From: Holacanthus passer
Lineage: Eukaryota > Chordata > Actinopteri > Pomacanthidae
Reading direction: 5' to 3'
DNA: 64,000 bases
NCBI GenBank assembly: GCA_025331565.1
Contig: JAFREQ010000130.1
Coordinates: 248,001 to 312,000 of the forward strand
Below, one piece after another: positions 37,776-51,700 of this stretch (positions are counted from its first letter, which is position 1; each line of letters begins with the position of its first letter). The position numbers and the translations under genes were made by a program. The notes under the pieces are model-generated. The model had not been told where the DNA came from. It did not search any database and saw nothing but the letters and a program-made list of their open reading frames with translations.

Positions 37776-40425
37776 TCCAACCTGAACAGGTCAAATCAGC
37801 CAGAAAACATCTGTGTGTGGAAGCATGAAATAAATGAATCATATATTTTGCATGTAGAATCAAAGTAAGTCAAATGAATGTCTGTGTGTTTTACAGTGTG
37901 TGTTAGAAAACAAATATCACATGGTATATTGTTAGATTTTTTTAACTCTCAAGTATTGATATTGGAATCTGCCTCAAACGTCCAGTGTCGATAAAGCACG
38001 AGGATTCAAAACTTTAGATCCTGGATTTACTGATCTTGGATGAAAATCTCTAAAGGCCAAGTTTCACTGAAAACATTTCATTGTCTCTGGTGATGAATAA
38101 AACTTCCTCCACCTTTCTCCTTGATTGACGGTTTGTGTTGACGTCACTTTGTCACATGACTCATCCTCAACAGCGGCCAAACAAACCAACATAATGACTA
38201 AACACAGTCAGTCGAGAGTCTCGTCACGGAACTCAGTTTGAAAAACATCACGTCCCGGATAGAAAAGTTTTTCTGCCTCCCTTTCATTATTTTCATCTCC
38301 ATCATTTCTGTCTTCTCGCTTCCTCTGAGATCATCCATCTGTTTTCTCCATCTGACAAATCCACCCCAAACCCAAACTCACCAATCGTCCTCGTCCTGGC
38401 AGAGCGAGTTTCTGGAGCCTCTGTTCTCACCAGGCGCTGCCATTAACTCTGGCCCTGCTGAGTGGAAAGATTTCAGTCTTGGTGGTTCTTGTTCTCCAGC
38501 TTTTGTTTTCAGGCTCTCGTGCGAGGAACATGAATCACGACCACATTCAGCCACCAGGAATATTTGTTGAAATGGTTCCCTTTGCTCTGGTTAACGTGGT
38601 TCGACCGGCTTTGTGTGATTGTGGAAAGTCATAATGCAGAGTCATGTTACTGAGTGTTCGAAGAGATGATGGAGGGGGAAGAGCTGCCGTTTGGATGGTT
38701 CATTTTCAGTGGGAGCATCACATGGGCTCCTGCATGATGAGGTCAACAGCAGGATAAACTCTTTAATACATGTCATGAGGCTGAAGACGAGACGAGGTCC
38801 TTTCTGGACACAGTGATCACTTCTGCTGTTTTCTCTGTTTGAAGATGAGAAGCTGAACTAAATCACCATGACTGACAGCAGCTATCTGACACAGCTTTTT
38901 CACTCAGGCAACATTCACGTTACAAAAATACACACATTCGCTGTGTCAGGAAATCATGTCGCACTATCTTATGTCCACATCGACTTTATTTTGAATTTGT
39001 GGGTGAAAGGGACAAAACCGTCACAGTGAAATGCAAATTATGTCTCAGTGTCTGAACAAAGCTCCACAACACTCAGGTTCCCTTCGGTGTCTATTTACGT
39101 TCATGTTCTTCATCTTTTTTCATTGCGCTAAATGTTGGAAGACCTCGTCCTGTTTGAGGCCTGACTGTCGTCCCTGCAGCTTGTGTGACATACACGTGTT
39201 GTTTAAAGTGGAAAAGGTTTGATGTTGTGCTTTATGCTGGGAGGTAAAGTTCTGTAATTGAACAAAGAGCATCTCTGTTCTTTCATGGTTTCTTTATGTA
39301 ACCACTTACATTAGGACCATTTCATGGTCATGTCTTTGTCAGATACTGAGGTCAGCAAAAATTGCAAAACGAAGCAGCAACAGGGATGAACTTCAGTCAA
39401 CTTTGAGTATTTGTTGTTAATTCAAATGGTTTCTATCAATACTGCATAAAGAGATCAACTTACAGACTTGAATGACACTCAGGTTATCTATTTATGATTT
39501 GTCGATTTCGGTCTACAGTTCTGTTAAATTATCGGACAGCAGCATGAAATGTCCTTTATGCAGTCACCATCAGGCTGAGTGAGCGGTAATGTGACTTGGT
39601 GACGTCGGGTCGGCGTTGGAACATATTTGCGTGACAGATGGCGTATGTGAGGGAATCTGTTAATCTGGCTTCCGCCCCTCGGCCCTCCATCAGGGGTTCG
39701 GCTCGATTCCCAAACATCGAACCGAGGACATGCTTCTCCCTCTCCTGGCATCTCTGAGCGTGCTCAACGTGGTCTCGTCTTTCCGTCCTCTTAGAAACGC
39801 TTCCATCAAACTGTCAGCTTCATTTACTACTGAGGTGGAAATGCTTTCTTTGGGCATGAAATTCACTCATGTTCCAGGAGTAACTGGTGTGAAATGAGTT
39901 ACGGAGGTTGTCGAGGTCGTACGGCAGCACACTGAGCCCTACGTCAAAGATAAAAGCCGGATCTCCTTCAGTCCTTTGCGTGAACACACAGATTAGACTT
40001 GATGAACCGATCTGTTATCAGCTGTCCAGAGTTGCAGAGAACTGCGAGGTGCCCTCATTCCTGCCTGTAGCTTCCTCTTGACCTTTGCCATCTGGTTCAG
40101 AGACGCCGCTGAGAGGCCGAAGAAACTTCAGACGCTGGCAGCTGTGGTTCAAACTCACCGCAATTTTCCAACAGAGACACTGAAAATTAGACCGTCTCTT
40201 TCTTTTTCTTGAATGGAACCATTCCACAAGAACCACAGACATCAACAAACTCTTATCTTAATCGATGCCAGACCGACCCGAGGCTCCAAAGTCCTCTGGA
40301 TAAATAATTCACTTTGACACAAGGCCAAACTTTAAACATGAACTCAGATACATTTAATCTGACGCCGCTCGCGCCGTCTTTCATCGTGATAAGAAGCATC
40401 GGCGAGCGCACATGAAGGCCTGGTC

Positions 40426-40445
40426 CAGCTCAGCTCAGCTCAGCT
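40426..40445. repeat. (CAGCT)n short tandem repeat
   Basis: Four tandem CAGCT units. Confidence 0.8.
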
Positions 40446-40589
40446 TTCTAGGTGGATCCAGACTGTGGTCACATGGCTCCTCAGCCCGTCGATAGTTTGA
40501 GGCTTGTTTTGAATCCCCACCGGGAGAATGTCGTCACCTAAAAGTCACACAGCACTGGTTGTTTGTCCTGACAAGAAACCTCTTGTGGT

Positions 40590-40830
40590 TAGAGCTGAAA
40601 CAATCAGTCAACTAGACAGAAAATGAATCTGAACTATTTTGACACTGGATTGATTGTTGGTCTTTTGGTCAGATAAGCAATTTGTAGACACATCGCTTTG
40701 AGCAGTGGGAAATGATCAGTGGGGTTTTTCAATATTTCCTGCATTTTATAGACAAAACACTTAATTGATTAACTGAGAAAATGCTCAGAGGATTAAACGA
40801 TAATGAAAATTATTGTTAGTTGCAGCCCCA
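40590..40830 (-). repeat. Interspersed repeat, 'gctgcaactaa ... tttcagctct' family
   Basis: It begins TTAGAGCTGAAACAATCAGT and ends GTTAGTTGCAGCCCCA. Inside is ACACTTAATTGATTAACTGAG. Both ends of the teleost family are recognisable, so this is a nearly full but internally shortened copy. Confidence 0.65.
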
Positions 40831-42773
40831 CTTGTGGCTATGAAGATCTGCTTTGGAAGGACAGGTGAAGACAGATTAATTCAAACCGAGTCATTTCAAT
40901 TGGTCACTGAAACGCAGCCAGTTTCAGGCCGTCTGCACTGGACGCATTTCAGTTTTCCTGTCATCCTTCTCATGTGGAACAGAGACGCTTCCATTTTAAT
41001 CAGTCGCCCTCTCTACACGCCGCCTGATGGCTTGTGCTTCAGTCGCACTTTACATGAAGAACCGTGACCACATTAACACAAATAACTACGGACATAAAAC
41101 TTCAAATACGTATGTATGGATTCAAACTGAAGCACATATGTTCTGTGAACAGACGTCTGTGAGATGGTCGACTGACAAACGCAGCTGAGACACATCTGGT
41201 GTGGACAAACTATCGGGTGCAACACGCACTGGTCATACGACTTATTCTGGAAGACACTGACAGGCAAGTTCATAAATAAACACATGACATGAAACCACAT
41301 ATGGTTCAGTATCATCAGTGTCTGAAAAGTCCTGATAGTGAAAACACTGACGGAAGCTGGAAACATCCCCTGCAGAAACATGCAGCCACTCAGCGAACCT
41401 TTGATTTCATGCTTGAATAAAAGAATTTAAAGCTGAGCCTCTACAGAGTTGCACAACCCATGTCTACCAACCTGGTGTTGTATATTGAAACAGATCCACT
41501 GATCCTGAAACAGTGATCTATGATGGTCTCCACAGAGGAAAGAGATCTGTTCAACTTAATGTTGCCATGTCTGCACGAACTGAGAGCCATTATCCAGCCA
41601 TACATCCTTACATTTACTGTAACGCTGCGGCACAGCTGGCTCTGAAAAACGATCTGTTTTCACTAAGTGCTGAAGTCAAATTATTTCCAAACCTTCAGGA
41701 AAAACCTGGCAGGAACACAAAGAAAGGAAAAGACTTTGATTCCAAACCGACATAACTCAGATAGAAGAAAAAAACAACTCCCATAAAATCATAAGAACAC
41801 AATTAAAATGCTTCATAGGACTTTGAAAAAATACTGCGACTGAATACCTTGTTGAAATGAACATGAAACAATATCGTTTTAAAGAATAGATGCAGGATTT
41901 TCATTTGAGATTTTCAACATAGGAAAATTAAGTTTGATCTGTGTTAAAATGGTTTGAGTTGTGATGACTCTGTTACTGTTGTTGCAGATTAATGTCATTT
42001 CAAGGCAGAATAATTATAATTTTCATTTTTAAAAACAACAATGCGAAAAGTGAGCTTGAACTCATGAATCCATAAACAGGTGGTTGTTGACTTTCAGAGT
42101 CCAGATATCTGATTGGTCTCTGCTCTCTGGATGTTTGGTTGGACTGTATGTGAGACGCAGACACACGGAGACGTTTGGCAGAGAAGCCTGTCATTATGGC
42201 CTGAGGCTTCAGCTCTGGTTAGAGGAGGACGAGATGTGGACAGGAAAGCAGCAGTGGTCCGTCCAGCTCGAGTCCTCGTTCCAATCCCTGGGTGTCAACT
42301 GACATCCTCTCTGTGACCTCTGACCTTTGGGTGCCGTGGACCATTCATGTCTCTGTGGGCAGCAAAGGTCAGGAGATAAAAATGAAATGCCTCCGAAGTT
42401 GGTCGACAGTTTCTCCAAACAGGAAACACAGCCTGAAAACAACAGCAGAACTGTTGGAGCCTCTGGACACATGTGCAGCGTTCAGAGGTCTGGAACCAGG
42501 CTGGCGTCATTAAAATCTAAAGGGTTCATCAATTGTGGAGCAGGAATGTGATCAGGAAATTTATGAGTCATCTGATTAGTAGTTTTGATGCTCTTTTTCT
42601 GCACAAAATATCAGGACAGGAAATATCAGAAAGGTTACGAACATGTTTAGGATTCATCCTCGGAGGAGCAGGAATATAAAGCAGATTAAGATTAACACTG
42701 AGGCAAAAATTCATATTCATCAAGTATAATTATAATATGGTTGTGCATAAATTTACCCAAACATCAGCCTGAC

Positions 42774-42809
<36 letters not shown>
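42774..42809. repeat. (ATCT)n microsatellite
   Basis: Perfect tetranucleotide run of about nine units. Confidence 0.97.
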
Positions 42810-43746
42810 ATCGTCTGTTGTATCTGTGGATTATCTGAATCGTATTGGGAACGCCAAGGAATTTTAAATTAAATTTCAACAGCTGGTAAATGAGTGAGGA
42901 TTTAGTTTCTGACAATAGGAGGTTGTGAAGAACATCAGTCTGCCGAATACATCCAAGATGCTTTCGCAGACTTAAACATGGAAAAAATATTGGCTCATAA
43001 ATTCACATGTAAAAACTAAAGCTTTCACGATCTGCTTTTCTGCTGTAACTCAAACACTTAAACTCTCACAAACAGAGAGAATAGTTAAAGAGACGTTTAT
43101 TTATATGACAGAAGCTGTGGATGACCAGCTTGGAGTGAATTCAGAGGAACTGTTGAGCTCATCCAGCTGTGACTTCCATAAAGTCATTGAACGGGAACAA
43201 TATAAAAACCGTCAAAAGGTCAAATGAAGTTGAAGAGACTTCTGCAGATGGACTGAAACACTTCACACTGTCATTAAAGGCTTTGGGGTTGGTGTCCCTG
43301 CTTTCAGTCTGTCAGCAGGAGACATGATGCCAGAGTGTCTTTCTCAATATTCACTTGTGCATTGAATTTTTGCTTTAAACCTTTCTATAGCAAATCTTGA
43401 TGAATTTCTGGATTTTCTCCTGGTGGCGGCACGAGAGGAAATATCTAATGCTCCAAAAGATGGGAACTATTCTCTGAAGACATGCTGTACGTTCAGACTG
43501 TGATTCGTAGTAATCTGGCAAACGTGAAGATGGGATATATTTCAAATACACCTCGACTTCGAGCCGATTCTTCTTCTGCAGTAACAGTTCTTACGTTTAC
43601 GTCATGTCCTGATTTATAATCGTTACTTCTACTCAGTTCACATCATATTAAGATGCCAAATGGCCATGCTACAAAAAAAAATTAATGTTTCTGTTTTTTC
43701 TCTGTCTCTTCAGGATGATTGACAGCTGCTCCGTCTGAACCCCAGG

Positions 43747-46700
43747 ATGCCTGTAGTGCCAGTGGGCGGGGCATCCTCCTCCCACCACGTTGTACCTGTC
43801 GCCCTCATCTGCTCCTGGCTGTTCCTGCTCTTTCACGCCGCCTTCGGTCAGAAACCCGCCAAGCTGCCCTTGATCGGCCGGAAGCCCTTCATCGCTGCCT
43901 GGAACGCCCCGCTGGACATGTGCACCATCAAGTACAACATCACCACCAACATCGACCGCCTCTTCCACATCCAAGGGAGCCCACGTGCCGGTTGGACTGG
44001 CCAGAACGTCACCATCTTCTACGCCAACCGGCTGGGCTACTACCCACACTACACGCCTCAGGGTGTCGCTGTGCACGGAGGTCTGCCGCAGAACTGCAGT
44101 CTGGACCTGCACCTGTTCAAGGCCTACCAGGACATCAACCACTTCATCCCAGCAGAGGACTTCCGTGGCCTGGCCATCATTGACTGGGAGTACTGGCGGC
44201 CTCAGTGGAGTCGTAACTGGCACAAGAAAGACATCTACAGGCGCAAGTCGAGGGAGCTGACGACCAAGGCGTACGTCAATGTGACAGAGGCGCAGATAGA
44301 GGAGCTGGCGAGGCGGCGATTTGAGAAGAGCGCCAAGGCGTTCATGCAGAGGACTATCCAGCTGGGAATACGCCTTCGCCCCAACACCCTCTGGGGTTTC
44401 TACCTCTACCCTGACTGCCACAACTACAACTTTCATGAGCAGAACTACACGGGCTTCTGCCCTTTGCTGGAGAGGCTGAGGAACGACGAGCTGCTGTGGC
44501 TGTGGAACAGCAGCACGGCGCTCTTCCCCTCCGTGGCCATCAGGAAAAGTCACACCAACAGCATCAGCAACCTGCACTTCTCCCAGCACAGGATCCGAGA
44601 GTCGCTCCGGGTCGCCTCGCTGACCTCCAAGGAGTACGACCTCCCCACCTACGTGTACATGAGGCTGGGCTACCGAGATGAGGCACTGACCTTCCTCACC
44701 GCAGTAAGAACAACGTTTAGCACAATAATGTAGTTGTTTTACTGCGAGTTCAGAATTAAGGACATGATTGTCAAGTCCTGTAGCTTGTTGCAGTTACATT
44801 ATGTTGAAAGTGGAAGCCTGAACCACAACCACAATATTTCCCAACTTTAACCAGGCAGCTTTAGTTAAGTTTAGTCAAACCACAGAGGTGAGGGATCAGA
44901 AAACGCATCCATGGATTGTTTTTGTAAAGGTCGTATGAGTTGTTTTGGACATCACTGATGAGCAAGATCCCATGGTTTCAGTTCATTCATAGCGACAGAC
45001 AATTCCAGACAAACTGGTATCACTAATATTATCAGTGTTTTAGATTTTGCTGATAGTGATCACTCCGAAACAAGCCGGCACTGTTCAAGAATGTCATTCG
45101 AGTCTTTTCCCACACTCATTTGAAGCGTTTCTACACGGTTTAGTTAGAGGCTAAAACTCAGCTGTATTCACTGACCCACACCCACTTTTCAGCTACCCAG
45201 TCAAATCTAAAGGATCTGACATAAATCTCTCTTAATCATACCCCACTTCACTCAGATATGCATCACATTACTGAAGACACTCAAACGTCTGGTTCACTGC
45301 GACTTAAAATGAGTTCCATGTCTGGGATTTTAGTTTCATAGAAACAATTACGTGTCCTTCACCAGTAACAATCAAACAGTTTCTTCCGTCGGCACAGAGA
45401 CAAAAAGGAATCGTTTCGTGTAAATAACTGTGTCCCAAAGAAGAGGCCTGACCTCAATTCTGTGTGGAAACAAATCATCATTTCCATTCTGTTGAGAAAC
45501 AAACAGCCTGACATACAAGGTTAGTTAGTACTCACGAGTCTTTGGGTTGTCGCCACCAACACAGAGCTGAAGACGAACGGAGGGGAAAGGCTGAGTGGGA
45601 CAGTCCATCATGATGCTCTGTGTAATGAGCACAAAATATGTTTCCTGAGTCGCTGAGGTCTGATTATCTTTCCTCTAACTTTACAACGACAGGTGAAAGA
45701 AATGTTAAGATGGACATCCCAGTCAAAACATGGAATAACAGTCAAACAGAGTCAACAGACAGAAATGTGATCACATAAAAAACTAAAATACTAATGTTTA
45801 CTTGATATCTTGAGATCATACACAAGCAGTGAGCAAAAAGGTCAAAAACACAAAACATGAGACTCACAGAGGGAAAGGTCAAGAATATAAATCCAGAAAC
45901 AGGCAGATGTCATGTGCTGGGAAACAATAAAGAAAGAAAATGGCTGGAAAGAGGAACTAAGAGAACCTGGCAAACAGGTGGTGAACAGCTGGGAGGACTG
46001 ATTGGATAACAGAACAGCTGATGAGAGAAACTGGTGAGAAACAATGGCAGGAAGTAAAACAAAGTATGTATGAAGGTGGGCAACTACAAAATAAAACAGG
46101 AAATGAAGTCAACTAGATTACAAGTCTCTGTGTGAGTCGTCATAGCTACAAGCACACAGCGGAATAAAGATGTACCTTTCTTCACAGTGACTGTTTGCAC
46201 TGACTGAAGGTCAGAGTTCACCCTCTGAATTTATTGACTGCTGCCATCTAGTGGAGAAGCAGCTCAGAGTCATGAGAATGCTGTGGTTTCCTTGTTCCAC
46301 ATAAGAAACAGTTTTTTGCCGACTGGCCTAAAGATTCACTGAGGGGTTTTAAAAATAACCTTTGAAACATCACCCACGTGGACGGTTCGCACAAACGGAC
46401 AAAAAGTGGATGTTTGTTGTGTCTCTGCCTTTAAAGCACAGGCTGCAGTTTTATCTCAGATTGATGAGTTTTTATTTGACTTTCACTCGTCGTTGATTGA
46501 ACATGTTTTTATTGAGACTTTTTACATGTGTTATTCATCTTGTTTTATATGTTATGTCTTGAGTAAAGAGTAAAGAATAATGTAAAGAGCCGTGTGCAAT
46601 CGAAACATGTGGAGCTGCAGTTTGTGGGAAGAGTCGTTTATTTTTTGCAGCGAATGGCAGGTTTTTGTACAGATCATACATAGTTATGTCTTTACAAATG

Positions 46701-48723
46701 TATTCCATTTATTAAAACTGATGATTTTGTGCAGTGTTCCACGTGATAGAAAAGATCTGCTCCCAAAAGCTGATCATTTTTGTTCTGTTTATTAATGATT
46801 TGATTTGACAGCTTTTTGGTTCAAATCTTTTCTTGCGTTTCCACTTGTCACTTGCAAACGTTCCCTTAATGTTTTGGACTCGTTCACTGGTGTTAATGAC
46901 AGAGACAGACTGTGTGAAGTGACGTCTGCATGTGTGTTTCCTGCAGAAAGACTTGATGCACACCATCGGGGAGAGCGCTGCTCTGGGAGCCGCAGGATTC
47001 GTCATCTGGGGAGACATGAACCTGACCTCGTCCCGGGTGGGTGTCCTTAATAACCTTAACCGTCTCTTATGTTGTGTTAAACCGAGCTGCTGGTTCACAG
47101 AAGGAAAAGATCTCATGAACATGAGTGTTTCTGTGGTGGAAGATCTGCCATCAAATGTCCTCTTTTGTTCTCATTTGTCACATTGAGACAGATGAAGTCT
47201 GCACTTTCATGTGAAAAACATTCTTTCCTCGAGCTTCCTCATTTGTTTTGGACTCCAAACAAACCACAGCAGTAAATATAGACAGACAATAGAAGATTGA
47301 CGTCATGTGCTCGTTGTGTGCTATGAAACCACTCTGACATTTTGAAAACTATAATGCACATGTGTTTACGGCCTGCAATAATCCCGTCTGCATGGAAAAA
47401 AAGTTCATCCAAACAGCATCTGACAATCACAACCACCACGATCTCAGAGCGTCCTCGAAAGAATCTGTCATCTCGTAACCTTTCTCACCTTCACACCTAA
47501 AACCTGCTGTGTCCACTTGGTTTGAACAATCTTAGTTAGCTGCCAAACCTGACGTCAACAACAACAAGTCGATTCACACGCAGCCTCAAAATATCACCGT
47601 GTAAAGGTGTTATCACGAACATGTTCGTAAACGGCTGCGTGTTTCCACGTCCAGCAGACACGGAGCATCACGATCGTCCACACATGTTCAAACTCTCCTT
47701 TTAGCTCACATCTGGTTTTTAGCTCGTACATGTTCCACTTTCTTCACCAGCTCGTCTCCACCTGTGTTTGTCTGCTGTTTGCTGCTGAGCAGGTGGAGAA
47801 CAGAGACATTATCAGAGCTCGTGTGATGGAAACAGCTGCTGCTGCTGAAAACACTGACACTGAATCAGACAGTAAATGTGCTGTAAAACTGAAGGTGGAC
47901 ACAAACTCGACTCAGAGATCATGTTGCTCTGTGTCCTCTGAATGTGGAAGTGGACAGCTGTTTGCTAACGTGTTAACCACAACTACTGAATCAGCTGATA
48001 ATACGTCATATGTTGTGTTCTGTTGTTTCCAAGTGGCCAAAAATCAATTAATGCAACTTTAATAAAATCGTCAAATGAAACCAACCCGACTCAAATCGTC
48101 CAAAAACTGTTGTTTTTGTCATTTGGCAACTTTGAAAATTCATAAATTCATATCAGTGTTACAATAAACTAAACCCTTATTTTTTTGTAATGCATCACTT
48201 GAAAATGTGGATTTTGTTTCTGCAGCATAACTGTACCAAGGTGAAATCCTTCCTGAGACACCGCCTGGGTCAGTACATCACCAATGTGACGCGAGCTGCC
48301 GAGGTCTGCAGCGACTTCCTGTGCCAGGGGAACGGCCGCTGCGTCCGCCGGGACCCCCTCGCCCGCCATTACCTCCATCTGAGCGCCGACAGCTACAACA
48401 TCCGGTCGTCCGTCGACGGGGAGTTTAGCGTCACCGGGTGGCACTCGCAGCACGAGCTGCAGCTGCTGACTGAGAGGTTTCGCTGCCACTGCTACGAAGG
48501 CCACGAGGGCGAGAGCTGCGACAGCATCAACAAAGTGAGGGAGGACGACGGGCCGCGGAGGGAGGACGAGGACGAGCAGGAGAGGCGGAGGACGGAGTGG
48601 GAGGGCGAGCAGGACGAACTGTTGGAGGGCAGGGAGAGCGCGGCACCGCCGACCGGCTGCAGCCTTCACCTGATGCTGCTGATGCTCCTGTTGAACTTAT
48701 CGTTAGCAAAGACGCTCGTTTGA
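43747..48723 (+). CDS. hyal4: hyal4, hyaluronidase-4 / chondroitin sulfate hydrolase
   Basis: Coding exons are 43747-44703, 46947-47036 and 48226-48723 (319 + 30 + 165 codons; 514 aa), with phase 0 introns of 2,243 and 1,189 bp. The exon begins after an acceptor at 43,712-43,713; an earlier ATG (43,715) stops after seven codons. Hydrophobic residues about 15-34 are the signal peptide. Orthology to mammalian HYAL4 is clear from KPFIAAWNAP, PAEDFRGLAIIDWEYWRPQW, YLYPDCHNYN, LWLWNSS, YMRLGYRDE and WGDMNLT. Catalytic residues are D146/E148; rim residues are Y219, D223 and W340; position 260 is Phe where HYAL1 has Tyr247. The EGF-like end is CHCYEGHEGESC. A strongly charged Glu/Arg/Asp linker (about 452-487) and a hydrophobic C-terminus (about 494-514) suggest a GPI-anchored enzyme on a long charged stalk. 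Mammalian HYAL4 prefers chondroitin sulfate over hyaluronan; whether the fish enzyme does cannot be read from sequence. Confidence 0.95.
45770..46110. repeat. Possible degenerate interspersed repeat in hyal4 intron 1
   Basis: The purine-rich text with repeated 'gaacagctg', 'aacaggtg' and 'ggcaggaagtaaaaca' resembles a common teleost repeat body. No ends or target duplications could be defined. Confidence 0.25.
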
Positions 48724-51700
48724 GACAAAAGCAGGTGTCATTTTTCAACCCAGCTGTGTACAGATGTTACTTTTCAACACACAGTCAATAAGATGGAGAC
48801 AGTCTGGTCTTTGGCTGGATTTGAACCCAAGACGCAACTGTTTCATCCTCTTTACCGAATGTTGCTTAATATCAGTGAATCTAGTTAGTTTTTTATTCAA
48901 TAATTATCATCTGACCTGGTTCCAGACGTTCTGTGATTCAAACAGGTCTGGTGTTAACAGCTGTTTCTCTGGATGAGATGAGACCTGTGGCTGACCGACA
49001 TGACAAGCACTCAATTCACTGCTCATGTCAAATTCTACCGTAGAAAACAGTGACCATGAACACAACATCAGAATGAATGACAAAGAAAACTGAAACTAAT
49101 TCAGTCTGAATATCAGACTTTAATCATTTAGTCTTTAAAATATTGAAAGCAAGTTCCAAGATTCTTCAAACCTCTTATTGACTCTGACCAACCATCCAAC
49201 CAGACCTCAGTCAGTCGAAGCTGTTCAGTGTTAACGTGCTGATATAAACAGGTACTTTAATTTATACCGTGTTCACTATTTTAGTTTCGCATGTTAACAT
49301 CTGCTCCAATACACATGAAATACAGCTGAGGTTGAAGGTAAAGTCATTAGTTTTGTGTAGTTGCAGGTATTTGGACATAAACTAAAGTGGAATTGGAATT
49401 TTGACCCTGATGATGGCGCTAGACAAAAAGTCAGCAGATCCTCACAGTGATTATAATTTATCCAAGTGGCCTTGAATGTCTGAACCAAATCAAAATCCAT
49501 TCAACAGTTGTTGAGACATTTCGCTCAAAACCATAAATGTCAACTTCATGGTCAAGCTACAGGAAAGGAAATGCAGAAAATGTAATGTTGATCCACGAGC
49601 CATTAGAAGAACCTCCACTGATCATGAACTCTGATCTGAGGAGGAGAAACGTCTGAAACTTTAAACGGTGATCAATGTGAAATGAGAACAAAGCCTTTAT
49701 TCTCTGACAGCTGCCGTGTTGAAAAGTAACACACCTTCATTTTAAGGGGTGTGAATGCACTTTACGTGACACAGGGGTTCGGCACGTTGGCAGATGAAGG
49801 TTTGGTTAATTGCTATTAAGTTCGGCTGCGTGAACTTTGTTTGACTTTGTTTGGCAACAATCTGCGCTGCCTCTTCTGCCAACCGCTGCATCAGCTCTTC
49901 CAGGAATGTTAATTAGCGATAATGTTGGACTGAGTCACTTTCACACACGATGATCATCCAGCGTCGCTGCAGAGCCGAGGGTCGGATCGGAGGGAACATG
50001 TTTTTTCTTACATTTTGAAAAGCGCCACAGTTCAGTAGAATGAGAGTAAAACGTGGCTGCAGGATGATCATCGGGTTGTTTTGCCTTTCAGTGGAAACCA
50101 AAGGGTGCTGATTGTCCCTCACAGCCATATGTAGGAAAATAATCACTAATATTTGACGCTCGGTCGGAGCTGTTTCTGAAGACATCCTTTAGGAACTGCT
50201 GTTTGTTTCTGATGGCATTTTTTTCTCAACAATAAGCTGTTATTTTACTTGACATCATACATGAAGTGTCTATTTTTTGTACTGTTGCTTTCATTATTAT
50301 TAGTCTTGAAGTACAGCTTGCCAAGAAACGCCTCATATTTGAGCCTGTTGGGACATGGTGTGCACATGTCGTAGGTGCTATTGATTTCAAAATATTATGT
50401 ATCGGTATCTTTTCTATATAGAAGATCTTGTTTGTTTTTCAATAATCACATAGACACTGATGTTACTTTATCTCAGTTCAGAGGAATCAAATCAAATGTG
50501 TTCAGTTTTTGACATCTCGTCTCGTGGACCAAGCAGTTACATGTCTGTCTTTGAAGCTGATGTTCATAACTGTAGACACAACCAAACACTGAGCAGGAAG
50601 GAACAGAAGGCACATACTGTATCTGAATACATGACTCAGTGGCTCTGTGGTTCGTCAGTGCCTACTTCTTGCCAAAGTTTCTCGTATCATCTCCTTCAAA
50701 AATATGACTGGAAGCAGAAAGCTGATGTAAGACTGAGCGCAGGTTACAGGTCTTTGATTCTAATCATTTGTACTTGATGTGAGAAGAACCCAAACGGTTT
50801 GTTGATGCCTCCACTTAGTTTGAAATTCTTGGCCTGTCTCTGTCTTGATTGGTGTTTACTTGAACCACTCCGAGCTTAATCCTACAGATGAACTGTTCCT
50901 GAGTCCATGTGTTAATCTCCTTTATCCAACCCTGTGTTCACAAAGTGTTGAACCTCTCTCCATCCTGAGTCTTTCCAGGATGAACCTTTCAGACCCAATC
51001 ATGATCCTATCACCTGTTACCAATGAACCTGTTTACCTGTGGAAGGATCCAAACAGGTGTTTTTCAATCAGTCCACAACTTTCACAGTCTTTTGTTGCTC
51101 CTGTCCAACTTGTTTGAAACAGTTGCTGCATCAGATTCAGATGAAGCAGATATTTACAAGAATCAGTGAAACTGATGAGGTCAAACATTAAATGCATTGA
51201 CTCAATTTAGCATATGTCTGAATGGATTAACAAATTACCCCACTCTGTTTAATTTATGTTTTATACTTTTTGGAACGGCGGTTGTACATCCATGACCACA
51301 ATCTCTGTCACCGTAATCAAGCAGTTTTCTGGACTTGAACTTTGTATACTTTCTTAACACTAACAAACAATTTCGTCCTGCAGATTGGGCTTTAAGATCA
51401 GAAGGAGCTCATATCAGTTGTTTTGGAAGATGAACACGTGTTTAGTTTGTTCTGCTCCAGTTGAGACATTTTCAACCAGTGTTTGTCTTCAACTGAACTC
51501 AATTCATGCCACTAAGAACAAGTCTGTTTCCACTCGTGTCTTTACTGACTTTGTGACAATTGCATCACTCTGAAAATACACTTTGCACTCACACCTTTAC
51601 ACACATGATTCTCCCAGTAAACAGCAGCATTGATTGATTGGTTGATTGATTGATTTCTGAGGCAGCAAAGAGCTCAATAATGTTTAAAAAAGGCCTCTAC

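Larger units (their letters stand above)
25973..43713. other. Intergenic, gene A to hyal4 (17.7 kb)
   Basis: This is the 3'UTR of gene A followed by a long stretch without a supported gene. It contains interspersed repeats, a GC-rich G-tract segment near 32.7-32.95 kb, a cluster of dinucleotide repeats at 33.95-36.14 kb, a candidate TATA promoter and exon at 36.4-36.58 kb, G-runs at 36.78 kb and an (ATCT)n tract at 42.77 kb. ORFs up to 160 codons occur but lack recognisable similarity. I saw no hyaluronidase exon remnant here on either strand. Confidence 0.65.

Noticed and set aside
42774..42809. (ATCT)n as a possible LINE tail
   Set aside because: No upstream 'aatttcccc...aataaag' sequence precedes it, unlike 57,860-57,976; treated as a plain microsatellite.
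26000..43700. Search for a decayed fifth hyaluronidase between gene A and hyal4
   Set aside because: No frame on either strand shows DWE, PDCYN or WLW-type motifs; the gap is explained by repeats and non-coding DNA.
43669..44589. 306-codon minus-strand ORF
   Set aside because: It lies entirely antisense to hyal4 exon 1. Such long shadow frames come from the GC-rich third positions of the real gene; the product is low-complexity Val/Leu-rich with no recognisable domain.
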